Source: Paracoccaceae bacterium (GTDB taxonomy: Bacteria > Pseudomonadota > Alphaproteobacteria > Rhodobacterales > Rhodobacteraceae). From it: DNA of 64,000 bases. Position 1 is the first letter of the stretch. Each line of letters begins with the position of its first letter. Shown here piece by piece: positions 15,379 through 23,620 of the stretch. The translations under genes and the position numbers were made by a program. Below the pieces are notes generated by a model, which saw only the letters and a program-made list of their open reading frames with translations, searched no databases and was not told the origin of the DNA. The stretch is taken from assembly GCA_024742705.1 (NCBI GenBank), contig JANSXZ010000005.1, positions 1 through 64,000 of the forward strand, read 5' to 3'.

Positions 15379-16434
15379 TCACATGATCCACGGGAGGGAT
15401 CTGGAAAGCCGAACACGCGCCGGTTCGCCGATGTCGTCGGCAGTCAGCGCGCCATCCTGGGTATCGAGCTCGACCGGAACGAACAATTCGCCCGCGCGGG
15501 CCGCCGCGCTGGTGGATGTCGTCACCACCAGTTCGGCCGGAACGCTGCGTCCGTCGTTCATTTCCAGATAGATCCGATCCCCGTTCATCGCCTTTGTCAG
15601 TCCTTCGACGCTCATGTGAGTCTGCACTCTGATATCGAAGTTAGAATCAAATAATGTCAAAATTGGGTCGCTTGGCAAAACAGTTGCACCCTCATAAATC
15701 TCTTTGTTCACAGAGACTTCGCAATTGCACGGGTTCTTGAAATTCAGCACGTCGCCGGTGTTGGCGCTGATCGAATAAATCACCTCACCCTGGCGCGCCG
15801 TGGGGTTCAGAAACGAGATCTGGCCGCCGCTGGTGGCGCGCATGTCGTTGCCCGCGCGCAGGATGAAAACCGGCCGCTGTTCATACGACACGGTATAGCG
15901 CTGATAGATGGTGTAGAAGGCCGCCCCGATAAGAACGAAAGACGCCAGCAGCGTGCCGATACGCCGGGCGTTGAACCGGTTCTGCTTTTGCTGCCCGCCG
16001 CTCTTGGCGTCGCCCGGCGTGGTCGGGCCGGTGTAACTGAGCATCGATCCCAGCGAAACGAAATCGCCGGCGATGAAGCTGTTGAGGATATAGCGCAGCT
16101 GCGGCAGATGCGGGCCGGCGGGATCCATGAATTGCAACGTCAATTCGCCATCGCGGATCCCTTCCACCGAAACCTCGGGAAAGATCGTGATCGAGAAGCC
16201 TTTGAAATCAAACTGCAATTTCGTCACATGGCGCGATCCGACGATGTCGGGATCAAATGCGTCGCCGGCGGACGCATAGGCTGCGGCGACGGAAATGCCC
16301 ACGCCTTTCAGCTTCTTTTCACCCAACGTCGCCGTGAACGGAATCGGCAGGACCGGGTGTTCGGTGTCATATACAAAGTCCTTCGGCACCTCCTTGGGTG
16401 CCTCGGACTTCACTTGCGATGTATCGTCACTCAT
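15379..16434 (-). CDS. alg44: Alg44-like copolymerase with degenerate PilZ domain
   Basis: A 351-aa bitopic inner-membrane protein. The cytosolic N-terminal region (about 20-125) matches the Alg44 PilZ domain, including the tail PQLRYILNSFIAGDFVSLGSML. One transmembrane helix follows (about 158-177, TLLASFVLIGAAFYTIYQRY) and then a periplasmic domain like a membrane fusion protein. In Pseudomonas, c-di-GMP binding to RxxxR and D/NxSxxG activates Alg8. Here the first motif region reads TEHPVLPIPF with no Arg, and the second reads G-I-S-V-A-A (46-51), so the dinucleotide site looks lost. A good ribosome site, GGAGA, lies six bases before the ATG. It follows alg8 by 29 bp and precedes algA by 36 bp. 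Confidence 0.85.
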   Translation of the reverse strand: MSDDTSQVKSEAPKEVPKDFVYDTEHPVLPIPFTATLGEKKLKGVGISVAAAYASAGDAFDPDIVGSRHVTKLQFDFKGFSITIFPEVSVEGIRDGELTLQFMDPAGPHLPQLRYILNSFIAGDFVSLGSMLSYTGPTTPGDAKSGGQQKQNRFNARRIGTLLASFVLIGAAFYTIYQRYTVSYEQRPVFILRAGNDMRATSGGQISFLNPTARQGEVIYSISANTGDVLNFKNPCNCEVSVNKEIYEGATVLPSDPILTLFDSNFDIRVQTHMSVEGLTKAMNGDRIYLEMNDGRSVPAELVVTTSTSAAARAGELFVPVELDTQDGALTADDIGEPARVRLSRSLPWIM

Positions 16435-16463
16435 TACATCTCTCCAACTCGGGCCGATGTCGC

Positions 16464-17948
16464 TCAGACTTTTGTGAGGAACATGATAGCGATTGTCAGG
16501 AAGGCGATGGCCACAGCGTGGTGGGCCGTCGACTCATAGGCCTTGAGACGCGCGTCGATGGCGACCGGAATACGCTTTCCCGTCGATGTCTGTCGCGTCC
16601 ATTTTTGCTTGTCCAGGCGGAAAAAGACGAAGGTCTTGACCGCCGCGCCGAACACCTGACTGAAATACAGGATCGGCGGATGCGAGATCGGGAACCATTC
16701 GCCCCGGAACAACGCGATGATGATGCAGAAGAAATACCGTGTCAGCATCACCCAGGCGATGTAGAGCGGCACGATGGCAGGCGAATGAAACACCGCCGTC
16801 AAAAAGACCGCAAGCGGCCCGGTCAGGGTGGTCCACATCGACATGCGCTGGTCAAGGATCGACCACCAGGTGAAGAACCCGATCTTGCGCGGGTTCAACC
16901 GCAGGGCCCGGCCATTCGTGCGCATCATGTTGCCGAACCAACGCACCATCAGAACCCGGCTGGACGCGAAGAAGGTCTCGCGCGGCTGGGTTTCGGCCGA
17001 CAGCGCCTGCACGTCGGGCAGGTAGGCCATCTCGTAGCCGTTGCGCAGCAGCCAGTACCACGTCGACTTGTCGTCACCCGTCAGGAACTTGACCCGCCCG
17101 AGGCGCCAGTGATCCAGAAAATCCTCTTCCACCTGGTCGATGAATTCGGGTTTCGTCGCCAGATCGGCCCGAAACACCGACATCCGCCCCGTCAGGGTCA
17201 GCACACGATTGCTGAGCCCCATCGAGCACATCATCACCTGACGCTGATTGAAACGCAGAATGAACCAGTCGCGAAACAGGTTCTTCTTTTCGATCAGAAC
17301 GCCTTCGTCGGTGGTGAGAGCACCGACGTTGCGATAGGTGAAATGCGGCGCGGATTGTTCGACGATGTCGGCGGGCACCGAGGTGTCGCCGTCCACGAAG
17401 ACGAGGATGTCGTTGCGGGTCGGCAGGTAACTGCCGATGATCCGCAACGTCTGCGCCAGCGCATCGCGCTTGCCGTTGGCCGGGATCCGGTCAATGTTCA
17501 AATGCACATTGCTCAGATCCATCCGCGCCTTGCAGCTTTCATAGATCTGCCGGATCAGCCGTTCGTCGGCCCCGTGCACCACCGATGACACGATCGTGGC
17601 ACCGTCCTTCGACCGCGATGCGGCCAGGAACAACGCACGATACACCTGCACCGTAACCTGAGGCTCCACCATGTAGGAGGTGATCAGGAAATAGGCATGC
17701 GTCCGGATTTTCCAGTTGCGGTAACGCCGGAACGCCAATGCCTTGCGGGCAGGAAAGACCATCCGGCGAAAAATGATCGCGCGGACGAAGTTGATCATGG
17801 CCCAGGTGTAGCGCCAGGCGCCCAGGAAGCCCACGATCAGAAGTGTGCTGCCTACGTTTTCGACATTTCCCAGATAGCCCTGCGGGATAGTGCTACCCAG
17901 GAGAATGATGATCGAAAAGTAAGCAAGATGTGTCAGGATGGTGAACAC
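16464..17948 (-). CDS. alg8: Alg8 mannuronan synthase (GT2)
   Basis: A 494-aa inner-membrane glycosyltransferase that polymerises GDP-mannuronic acid into polymannuronate and passes it into the periplasm. The length equals Pseudomonas Alg8. Two N-terminal transmembrane helices precede the GT2 domain. Visible motifs are VDGDTSVP (DxD, near 187), SMGLSNRVLTLTGRMSVF (near 242-259), LTGDDKSTWYWLL (near 287) and a QxxRW-like VLMVRWFGNM. C-terminal membrane helices follow. All motifs I associate with Alg8 are kept, so unlike its neighbours this enzyme looks functional. It starts 10 bp after algD, in the classic algD-alg8-alg44 order. Confidence 0.95.
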   Translation of the reverse strand: MFTILTHLAYFSIIILLGSTIPQGYLGNVENVGSTLLIVGFLGAWRYTWAMINFVRAIIFRRMVFPARKALAFRRYRNWKIRTHAYFLITSYMVEPQVTVQVYRALFLAASRSKDGATIVSSVVHGADERLIRQIYESCKARMDLSNVHLNIDRIPANGKRDALAQTLRIIGSYLPTRNDILVFVDGDTSVPADIVEQSAPHFTYRNVGALTTDEGVLIEKKNLFRDWFILRFNQRQVMMCSMGLSNRVLTLTGRMSVFRADLATKPEFIDQVEEDFLDHWRLGRVKFLTGDDKSTWYWLLRNGYEMAYLPDVQALSAETQPRETFFASSRVLMVRWFGNMMRTNGRALRLNPRKIGFFTWWSILDQRMSMWTTLTGPLAVFLTAVFHSPAIVPLYIAWVMLTRYFFCIIIALFRGEWFPISHPPILYFSQVFGAAVKTFVFFRLDKQKWTRQTSTGKRIPVAIDARLKAYESTAHHAVAIAFLTIAIMFLTKV

Positions 17949-17958
17949 GGGCTTGCCC

Positions 17959-19278
17959 CTACCAGCAGATACCTTCGTAGTTGCCGCCCGTCACACGGGT
18001 CCGGCTCATACGCGTCAGATCGAAAACCGGAAGCTTTTCAGCCGCCTTTTCCAGCGTGTCGACCGTGTTCTTGTAGAAGTTGCCCACAAGAACGGCGCCG
18101 CTTTCGTCGATCAGCGCGTCCAGGGTCTCGACCATGCGGTCCTTGAGATCCGGGATCACGTCGTTGCCACGGCCTGCGGTCGAATTTTCGTTGGCATAGG
18201 CTTCGAAGACGAAAGGATCGTAGATTTCGACCTGAACGCCCTGCTTGATCAGCCGCGCGGCCAGTTCGGCCAGGGGGCTTTCGCGCAGATCGTCGGTGCC
18301 CGGCTTGAACGAGATGCCGACAAAGCCGACCTTCTTCGCACCCGATGCCAGAACCATCGTTTCAGCGCGCTTGATCTGCGATTCATTGGCTTCGAGAACC
18401 GCGTTCAGCATGTGGGCGGGGGTGTCCAGCGTGCTGGCCAGGTGGCGCAGCGCGCGCACATCCTTGGGCAGGCACGACCCGCCGAAGGCGAAACCGGGGC
18501 GCATGAAGTACGACGAGATGTTCACCTTGTCGTCCGAACACAGGATTTCCATCACCGTCTGCCCGTCAAGACCGCTGGCCTTGGCGATGTTGCCGATTTC
18601 GTTGGCAAAGGTCACCTTGACCGCGCGCCAGGTGTTCGACGTGTACTTGACCATTTCAGCGGTGCGCAGGTCCACGACGTGGATCTTGCAGCCCAGGTCC
18701 TGGTTCAGTTCGGTCAGCACCTTGGTGGTGAAATCGTCCATCGCGCCGAACACGATCAGGCCGGGATCGTAGTAGTCTTCGATCGCGGTGCTTTCGCGCA
18801 GGAATTCAGGATAGTAGCCAACGCCGAAATCCTTGCCCGCGGTCTTGCCCGATGTACGTTCGAGGACCGGGATGCAGGTGCCTTCCATCGAGCCGGGCAC
18901 GATGGTCGAACGGATGATCACCGAATGATCGCCGTCCTTGGCCGCCAGAGCGCGGCCGATGTTTTCACAGACCGCCTCGACGTACTTCAGGCCAACCGAA
19001 CCGTCGGGCGCCGAAGGCGTGCCAACGGCGACGAAGGATGCGTCCGAGTTGTCCACCGCAAACTGGACATCGTCCGTCGCCGTCAGCTTGCCTGCTGCCA
19101 CGACTTCCGCGATCAGCTCGTCCAGACCGTTTTCCACGATCGGCGACAGGCCGTCGTTGATCGACTTGATCTTGCCGGGGTCAACATCGACCGCGATCAC
19201 CTGATGCCCGTCCTTAGCCAGACAGGCCGCCGACACTACGCCGACATAGCCAATGCCGAAGACACTGATTCTTGCCAT
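17959..19278 (-). CDS. algD: GDP-mannose 6-dehydrogenase (AlgD)
   Basis: A 439-aa cytosolic NAD-dependent dehydrogenase that oxidises GDP-mannose twice to GDP-mannuronic acid, the committed step for mannuronan. The Rossmann motif is FGIGYVGVVSAACLA at 7-21, and the catalytic Cys lies in FAFGGSCLPKDVRAL near residue 268. The C-terminus ends GNYEGICW as in Pseudomonas AlgD (436 aa), which separates it from UDP-glucose dehydrogenases. First gene of a nine-gene operon; its 371-bp upstream region is shared with the divergent PL20-like lyase gene and holds several inverted repeats. Confidence 0.95.
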   Translation of the reverse strand: MARISVFGIGYVGVVSAACLAKDGHQVIAVDVDPGKIKSINDGLSPIVENGLDELIAEVVAAGKLTATDDVQFAVDNSDASFVAVGTPSAPDGSVGLKYVEAVCENIGRALAAKDGDHSVIIRSTIVPGSMEGTCIPVLERTSGKTAGKDFGVGYYPEFLRESTAIEDYYDPGLIVFGAMDDFTTKVLTELNQDLGCKIHVVDLRTAEMVKYTSNTWRAVKVTFANEIGNIAKASGLDGQTVMEILCSDDKVNISSYFMRPGFAFGGSCLPKDVRALRHLASTLDTPAHMLNAVLEANESQIKRAETMVLASGAKKVGFVGISFKPGTDDLRESPLAELAARLIKQGVQVEIYDPFVFEAYANENSTAGRGNDVIPDLKDRMVETLDALIDESGAVLVGNFYKNTVDTLEKAAEKLPVFDLTRMSRTRVTGGNYEGICW

Positions 19279-19359
19279 GTTTTTGCCTCATTTGCTCGAT
19301 TTTTGAATTTAATTCTTGTTATTAAGCAAAGGGGTAAGGGGCAGAGTGAAAGTGGTAAA

Positions 19360-19390
19360 GAACAATCCGCATTTTTTCGGGGTATTGTCC
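19360..19390 (-). promoter_or_regulatory. Imperfect hairpin in the algD leader
   Basis: On the plus strand ACAATCC (19362-19368) and GGTATTGT (19381-19388) form an imperfect inverted repeat flanking a run of T, about 80-110 bases upstream of the algD start codon. In the algD transcript this could be a leader stem-loop or an operator. It is imperfect, so confidence is low. Confidence 0.3.
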
Positions 19391-19480
19391 GGTTGCGGTG
19401 GTAAATCTGCTACATTCCAGAGGTTCATGTCAGAATTGTTGCACTGTGGCCCAAATGCTACGCCAATCCTGCCACAGGCA

Positions 19481-19497
19481 CGCCACAATTCGTGGCG
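19481..19497. promoter_or_regulatory. Perfect palindrome, candidate operator
   Basis: CGCCAC and GTGGCG arms surround AATTC (17 bp in total), about 35 bp upstream of the lyase -35 element and about 200 bp upstream of algD. It is followed at 19501-19514 by a second uninterrupted palindrome, CCGCCGCGCGGCGG. Either could bind a regulator acting on both divergent units. Confidence 0.45.
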
Positions 19498-19530
19498 AAT
19501 CCGCCGCGCGGCGGCCTGCCCGACCCGCGA

Positions 19531-19559
19531 TTGACACGGATGCGCGGGTTTGCGATTCT
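19531..19559 (+). promoter_or_regulatory. Sigma70-like promoter for the PL20 lyase gene
   Basis: A consensus TTGACA at 19531-19536 is followed after 17 bases by GATTCT at 19554-19559, a partial -10. This leaves a leader of about 85 bases before the ATG at 19650. Confidence 0.45.
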
Positions 19560-19649
19560 CTCGAACAATAAAAACCGGCCGTCCAAAGGCCCATCGCGCA
19601 GTAAATCCAACCAGAACGCGGGCCACTTTTGCCCGCAGCGAGGAATCAG

Positions 19650-20552
19650 ATGTACAGGCAAGGCAAGATCGCGCTCACCGCGCTCGTTGGCATATTCATG
19701 TCGCTTCTTCTCGCACCGGCCCCCGAAGCGGCGCCACGCGACTATTCCATGAACCTCAGCCCGCACAAACACGCGTTCCGCTTTTCGTTCGAAGGCGAGC
19801 CGGTGCGGCGCGGGCGCAACTCTGAGCGTTTCGAACTGCGCGACGGCGATTGCGGCGGCAGCGATTGCCGCAATCCGCGCTACCGCAGCGAGATCCGTAT
19901 CAAACGCCGCGGTGCCGATGCGTTGCTGAACAAGGACATCTGGTACGGTTGGAGCTTTTACAATGAGACCATCCCCAGCTTTCCGGCCGACGTGGCGCTG
20001 AAGGTGGTGCTGGCGCAATGGAAACTGGGCGGCGAGGCGCGGTCGATCCTGCGGTTCGTGCAGTTGGGACAGGGCGAAGGCAACTGGCGCAACTGTGCGC
20101 GCAACATCTGCACCCGGCCCAGCGACAATTCCGAAGACGTTGTTGTCCAGCTCGACGATATGAACGTCGGGGAAAAATGGGGCGCACAGCAGAACTTTGG
20201 CCAGATCTGCCGGCTGTTCAGCATGAAGCGCACCAAGGGCCGCTGGACCGACATCGTGCTGCGCACCAATTTCGGCACCGACGAAAACGGCTATCTTCAG
20301 ATCTGGGTCAACGACAGGCTGAAGTGCGACTATCGCGGCAAGCTGGTCAGTGACCTGCGGATGAAGCGGCATCTGCGCCCCAACCACCGGCGCGGCATTT
20401 CGGCTGTCTATACCGAACGCTGGGACGCGAAGCGGCCCAACACCCCCAAGCCCACGATGATCGCCTATTTCGATGAATTCCTTTCCGGCTCGAGCCGCGA
20501 GGAAGTCGATCCGCGGATGCGCGAGAAGGCCGGCCTGCGCGCCAAGGACTGA
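19650..20552 (+). CDS. Secreted polysaccharide lyase, PL20/heparin-lyase-like fold
   Basis: A 300-aa protein with a signal peptide (MYRQGKIALTALVGIFMSLLLAPAPEA, AxA-type end) and a jelly-roll domain of the kind found in PL20 glucuronan lyases and related enzymes. Family-like segments are YRSEIR near 81, IWYGWSFYNETIP near 99, VVLAQWK near 120, and GYLQIWVNDRLKCDYRG near 214-231. It probably cleaves a uronic-acid polymer in or outside the periplasm. The ATG at 19650 is preceded by AGGA at 19641-19644. It is divergent from algD, so its likely substrate is the polymer made by that operon, which would compensate for the degenerate AlgL. Substrate is inferred from context, not shown. Confidence 0.7.
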   Translation: MYRQGKIALTALVGIFMSLLLAPAPEAAPRDYSMNLSPHKHAFRFSFEGEPVRRGRNSERFELRDGDCGGSDCRNPRYRSEIRIKRRGADALLNKDIWYGWSFYNETIPSFPADVALKVVLAQWKLGGEARSILRFVQLGQGEGNWRNCARNICTRPSDNSEDVVVQLDDMNVGEKWGAQQNFGQICRLFSMKRTKGRWTDIVLRTNFGTDENGYLQIWVNDRLKCDYRGKLVSDLRMKRHLRPNHRRGISAVYTERWDAKRPNTPKPTMIAYFDEFLSGSSREEVDPRMREKAGLRAKD

Positions 20553-20631
20553 TACGCACCGGGCCGCTGGACAGCCGCGGCCCGGCGGGCTAGCCTGCGC
20601 GCCTGCCCGGATAGGCCAAGTCGGAGACCCG

Positions 20632-21093
20632 ATGGATTTTCACGCTATGCCCGGACACCTGATCCGGCGTCTGAACCAGATTTCGGTGGCCCTTTTTGCC
20701 GAACGGATGGGGCGGGCCGGGCTGCGGCTGACCCCGGTGCAGTTCGCGGCGCTGTCGGCGCTGGAATCCAACCCCGGCATAGATCAGGCCAGCCTGGCGG
20801 GCCTGATCGCGCACGACCGCGCCACTCTGGGCAAGGTGATCGACCGCCTCGAGACGCGCGGCCTGATACTGCGCGCGACCGCCGAACACGACCGCCGCGC
20901 AAAGACCCTGGCGCTGAGTGCGGCGGGCGTTTCGATGCTGGCCACGGCGCGGCCGATCGTCGAGGCGCTGCAACCGGCGATCACCGCCGGCCTCGACGCC
21001 GATGAACAGGCCGAATTCCTGCGCCTGCTCAGCAAGGTGACGCTGGCGGGCAACGCGCTCAGCCGCGCGCCGCTGCGGCCGCTCAAGGACTAG
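20632..21093 (+). CDS. MarR-family transcriptional regulator
   Basis: A 153-aa winged-helix regulator. The MarR DNA-binding core is visible as LTPVQFAALSALESNPGIDQASLAGLIAHDRATLGKVIDRLETRGLI (about 32-78), followed by the wing (ATAEHDRRAKTLALSAAG), flanked by dimerisation helices. The start at 20632 has GGAG five bases upstream; longer in-frame starts run back into the lyase gene. It lies 79 bp after the lyase gene on the same strand, so it could regulate it or the palindromes upstream of it, but this is only positional. Its 3' end overlaps the convergent SRAP gene by 11 bp. Confidence 0.88.
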   Translation: MDFHAMPGHLIRRLNQISVALFAERMGRAGLRLTPVQFAALSALESNPGIDQASLAGLIAHDRATLGKVIDRLETRGLILRATAEHDRRAKTLALSAAGVSMLATARPIVEALQPAITAGLDADEQAEFLRLLSKVTLAGNALSRAPLRPLKD

Positions 21094-21766
21094 AACCGCC
21101 CTCGCTCTCTGCCGCCAGCGGCGCGATCAGATCGGGCCCCGCGGCGCGGTTGGAATTGACAGCCACCCCCACACGGTGAAATTCAAGCGCGTCCTCGGGC
21201 CCCGGCCGCATCAGCCGCGCGGCGCCCTTGCCCGCCTCGCCCAGCCACATGGGCCAGTCTTCGGGCGGCAGGATCAGCGGCATGCGGTGATGGATCTGCG
21301 CCATATGCTTATTGGCCGCCGTGGTGACGATGGCGCAGGTGCCAAGACTGTCGGCACCCCAGTTCTGCCAGACCGCGCCAAAGGCCAGCGGCGCGCCGTC
21401 GCGCCGGGTGATGTACCAGGGCAGGCGCGCGCCGGTTTCCGTGCGGGTCCATTCGTAAAACCCCGACGCGACGATCAGCGCGCGGCGGCTGCGGCAGGCG
21501 TCGCGGAACGCGGGCTTTTCGGCCAGGGTTTCGGCGCGGGCGTTGATCAGCAGCGGCCCGCCGCCCGGCGTCTTGTACCAGTGCGGCAAGAACCCCCACC
21601 GCAAGGCATCCAGCCGCCGCTGCCCACCGGACAGGCGGACCACATGCACCGGGTTTGTCGGACAGACGTTGAAGTTCGGCACATCCGGCAGATCGTTTGC
21701 AGGAACCGCCTCAAAAAGACGCACCATCGCGTCGCTGGGCAGGGTTATCGCAAAGCGTCCACACAT
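21083..21766 (-). CDS. SOS response-associated peptidase / HMCES-YedK (SRAP)
   Basis: A 227-aa SRAP-domain protein. Proteins of this family form a covalent thiazolidine crosslink through Cys2 to abasic sites in single-stranded DNA and protect replication forks. The diagnostic start MCGRFAITLP exposes Cys2 after Met removal. The other conserved blocks are present: INARAETLAEKPAFRDA (near 75), RRALIVASGFYEWTR (near 93) and the HxRMP motif in IHHRMPLILP (near 159). Full family length. It stands alone, convergent with marR and divergent from the TPR-sulfotransferase gene. Confidence 0.93.
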   Translation of the reverse strand: MCGRFAITLPSDAMVRLFEAVPANDLPDVPNFNVCPTNPVHVVRLSGGQRRLDALRWGFLPHWYKTPGGGPLLINARAETLAEKPAFRDACRSRRALIVASGFYEWTRTETGARLPWYITRRDGAPLAFGAVWQNWGADSLGTCAIVTTAANKHMAQIHHRMPLILPPEDWPMWLGEAGKGAARLMRPGPEDALEFHRVGVAVNSNRAAGPDLIAPLAAESEGGSSP

Positions 21767-21864
21767 ATCGATACCGGTTTTCCGAATCCTCTTGCCGGCG
21801 ATCGAAGAAGCACCATCAGCTTTTTCAATTCCAGTTGGTACACCTCATCAGGCAAAACCCTACA

Positions 21865-23610
21865 ATGCCAGAATACAATGCATCAAGAGCGGCTCTCGAT
21901 CTTCTGAAAAACGGAAACTTCAAGGCGGCGCTCAAAGCGACGCGCGCGGGCGCCACGCGCGATCCGCGCTCGGCTATCTTTCCCAATGTAATCGGCATCG
22001 CACTGTGCGGCCTTGGCAAACATGCCGACAGCCTGCCCCACTTCGAACGGGCACTGCACCTGAACCCGGCGTTCGACGAGGCGCACCGGAACATCGCCCA
22101 GACACTTCTGACGCTGGGCAGGCCCCAATGCGCGCTGAAACATCTCGGACTGCTCGCCCGCAAGGGCCGCGGCGACGCCGATACGACCTACCTGATGGCG
22201 CGGGCCTTGTGGGAAACGGGCGACACCGCCGGCGCGATGGCGGCGGCCGAACGCAGCATAGTCGCCGCGCCGCGCAATCCGCGCGCCTATTTCCTGATGG
22301 CGCAGATGCGCGAAATGACCGAAGGCCCGTTGGCCGCAATCGCCGAGTATGACCGTTTGTTGGGTATCGCCCCGAACGACCCCGAGGCGATGCTGCGCAA
22401 AAGCCTGCCGCTGGCGCGTACCGGGGCGCATGCGCAGGCGCTGGCGCTGGTCCGCACCGCGGTATCCATACGCCCGAAGCATGCGGCAACCTTGCTGCGC
22501 TATGCGACGATGCTGAACGAAATCGGCGACATCGCGGCGGCGCGGCAGACACTGCAAACCATCCTGGCCGACGAACCGGCGCATGCGCTCGCGATGAGCA
22601 ACCTTGTGCACCTTCAGGACGAAAAAGCGAACAAGGCGCTGTTCCCGGCTTTGCAAACCGTCTTTCGCAAATCGCAAAAGGGATCGGAAAACCAGATCGC
22701 AGCGGGCTTTGCCCTGGCCCGGATCGCGCGACAGCAAGACGACGCAGACGGCGAAGCGCGCTGGCTTGCGAAGGCCAATGCGCTGGAAGCGGCGCGCGTG
22801 CCCTATGATCCGGCCCGCGATCGCCAGATGCACCATGACATGGCGGCCCGGTTTCCAACACCGTTTCCGCCCGCGCCGGATTGCGCGGCGCCAGATCGGG
22901 TTCCCGTGTTCGTCGTCGGCCTGCCCCGGTCGGGCACCTCGCTGACCGAGGCGATGCTGGGCAACCATCCCGATATCGTCGGGCTGGGCGAACTTGCCGC
23001 CGCCGGATACGCCGTCCAGAAGGTGCTGGAAGGCCCTGCGCCCTTCGATGCGGAAACGTTTGCGCATACTTATTTGGCGGCCCTGCCCGCCCTGCCGGAA
23101 GGCGTATCCGCCTTTGTCGACAAGATGCCGGAAAACTACCGCATCCTCGGCTTTCTGCTGGGTGCGTTTCCGCAGGCCCGGATCATCCACATGCGCAGGG
23201 ATCCGCGCGACGTCGCGCTTTCGATGTGGCGCACAAGATTCGCGGGAACGGCGCTGTCATACACCAGCGATCTGTCGCACATCGCCCTACGGATGAACCT
23301 ATATGCCGAGATGATGCAGCATTGGCAGCGCATCCTGCCGGGGCGGATACTCGGGATCGACTATGCCGCGCTGGTGTCGGACCCCTTGCAAGGCACAAGG
23401 GACATGGCCGCATTCATCGGTCTGCCCTGGCACGCCGACATGGTGCGGCCGGAAGACAACAAGGCCCCGGTGCAGACGGCCAGCGTGAACCAGGTGCGCG
23501 AGCCGGTCCACAGTCGCGCCCTGGGCAGATGGAAAAGCCGCCGTGACGTGCTGGCGCCTTTTGTCGCCGCGCTCGATCCGGCGCTTTGGCCGGATCTGCG
23601 CGACGATTAG
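21865..23610 (+). CDS. TPR-repeat sulfotransferase
   Basis: A 581-aa protein with N-terminal tetratricopeptide repeats (about 1-310; for example SLPHFERALHLNPAFDEAHRNIA) fused to a PAPS-dependent sulfotransferase domain (about 350-580). The 5'-phosphosulfate loop is seen as VVGLPRSGTSLTEAML near 352. The 3'-phosphate site follows as IIHMRRDPRDVALSMW near 450. Such TPR fusions transfer sulfate to a peptide, lipid or glycan acceptor; the acceptor is not predictable here. The start at 21865 lacks an obvious ribosome site but avoids running into the divergent SRAP gene. No signal peptide, so probably cytosolic. Confidence 0.85.
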   Translation: MPEYNASRAALDLLKNGNFKAALKATRAGATRDPRSAIFPNVIGIALCGLGKHADSLPHFERALHLNPAFDEAHRNIAQTLLTLGRPQCALKHLGLLARKGRGDADTTYLMARALWETGDTAGAMAAAERSIVAAPRNPRAYFLMAQMREMTEGPLAAIAEYDRLLGIAPNDPEAMLRKSLPLARTGAHAQALALVRTAVSIRPKHAATLLRYATMLNEIGDIAAARQTLQTILADEPAHALAMSNLVHLQDEKANKALFPALQTVFRKSQKGSENQIAAGFALARIARQQDDADGEARWLAKANALEAARVPYDPARDRQMHHDMAARFPTPFPPAPDCAAPDRVPVFVVGLPRSGTSLTEAMLGNHPDIVGLGELAAAGYAVQKVLEGPAPFDAETFAHTYLAALPALPEGVSAFVDKMPENYRILGFLLGAFPQARIIHMRRDPRDVALSMWRTRFAGTALSYTSDLSHIALRMNLYAEMMQHWQRILPGRILGIDYAALVSDPLQGTRDMAAFIGLPWHADMVRPEDNKAPVQTASVNQVREPVHSRALGRWKSRRDVLAPFVAALDPALWPDLRDD

Positions 23611-23620
23611 GCCACCCCTC

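Larger units (their letters stand above)
19279..19649. promoter_or_regulatory. Shared divergent promoter region of algD and the PL20 lyase
   Basis: A 371-bp non-coding stretch between two divergent start codons. The algD half (19279-19440) is distinctly AT-richer than the rest of the window, as expected for a long 5' leader. The lyase half holds two perfect palindromes and a sigma70-like promoter, listed separately. I could not pick a convincing -35/-10 pair for algD itself. Confidence 0.6.
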
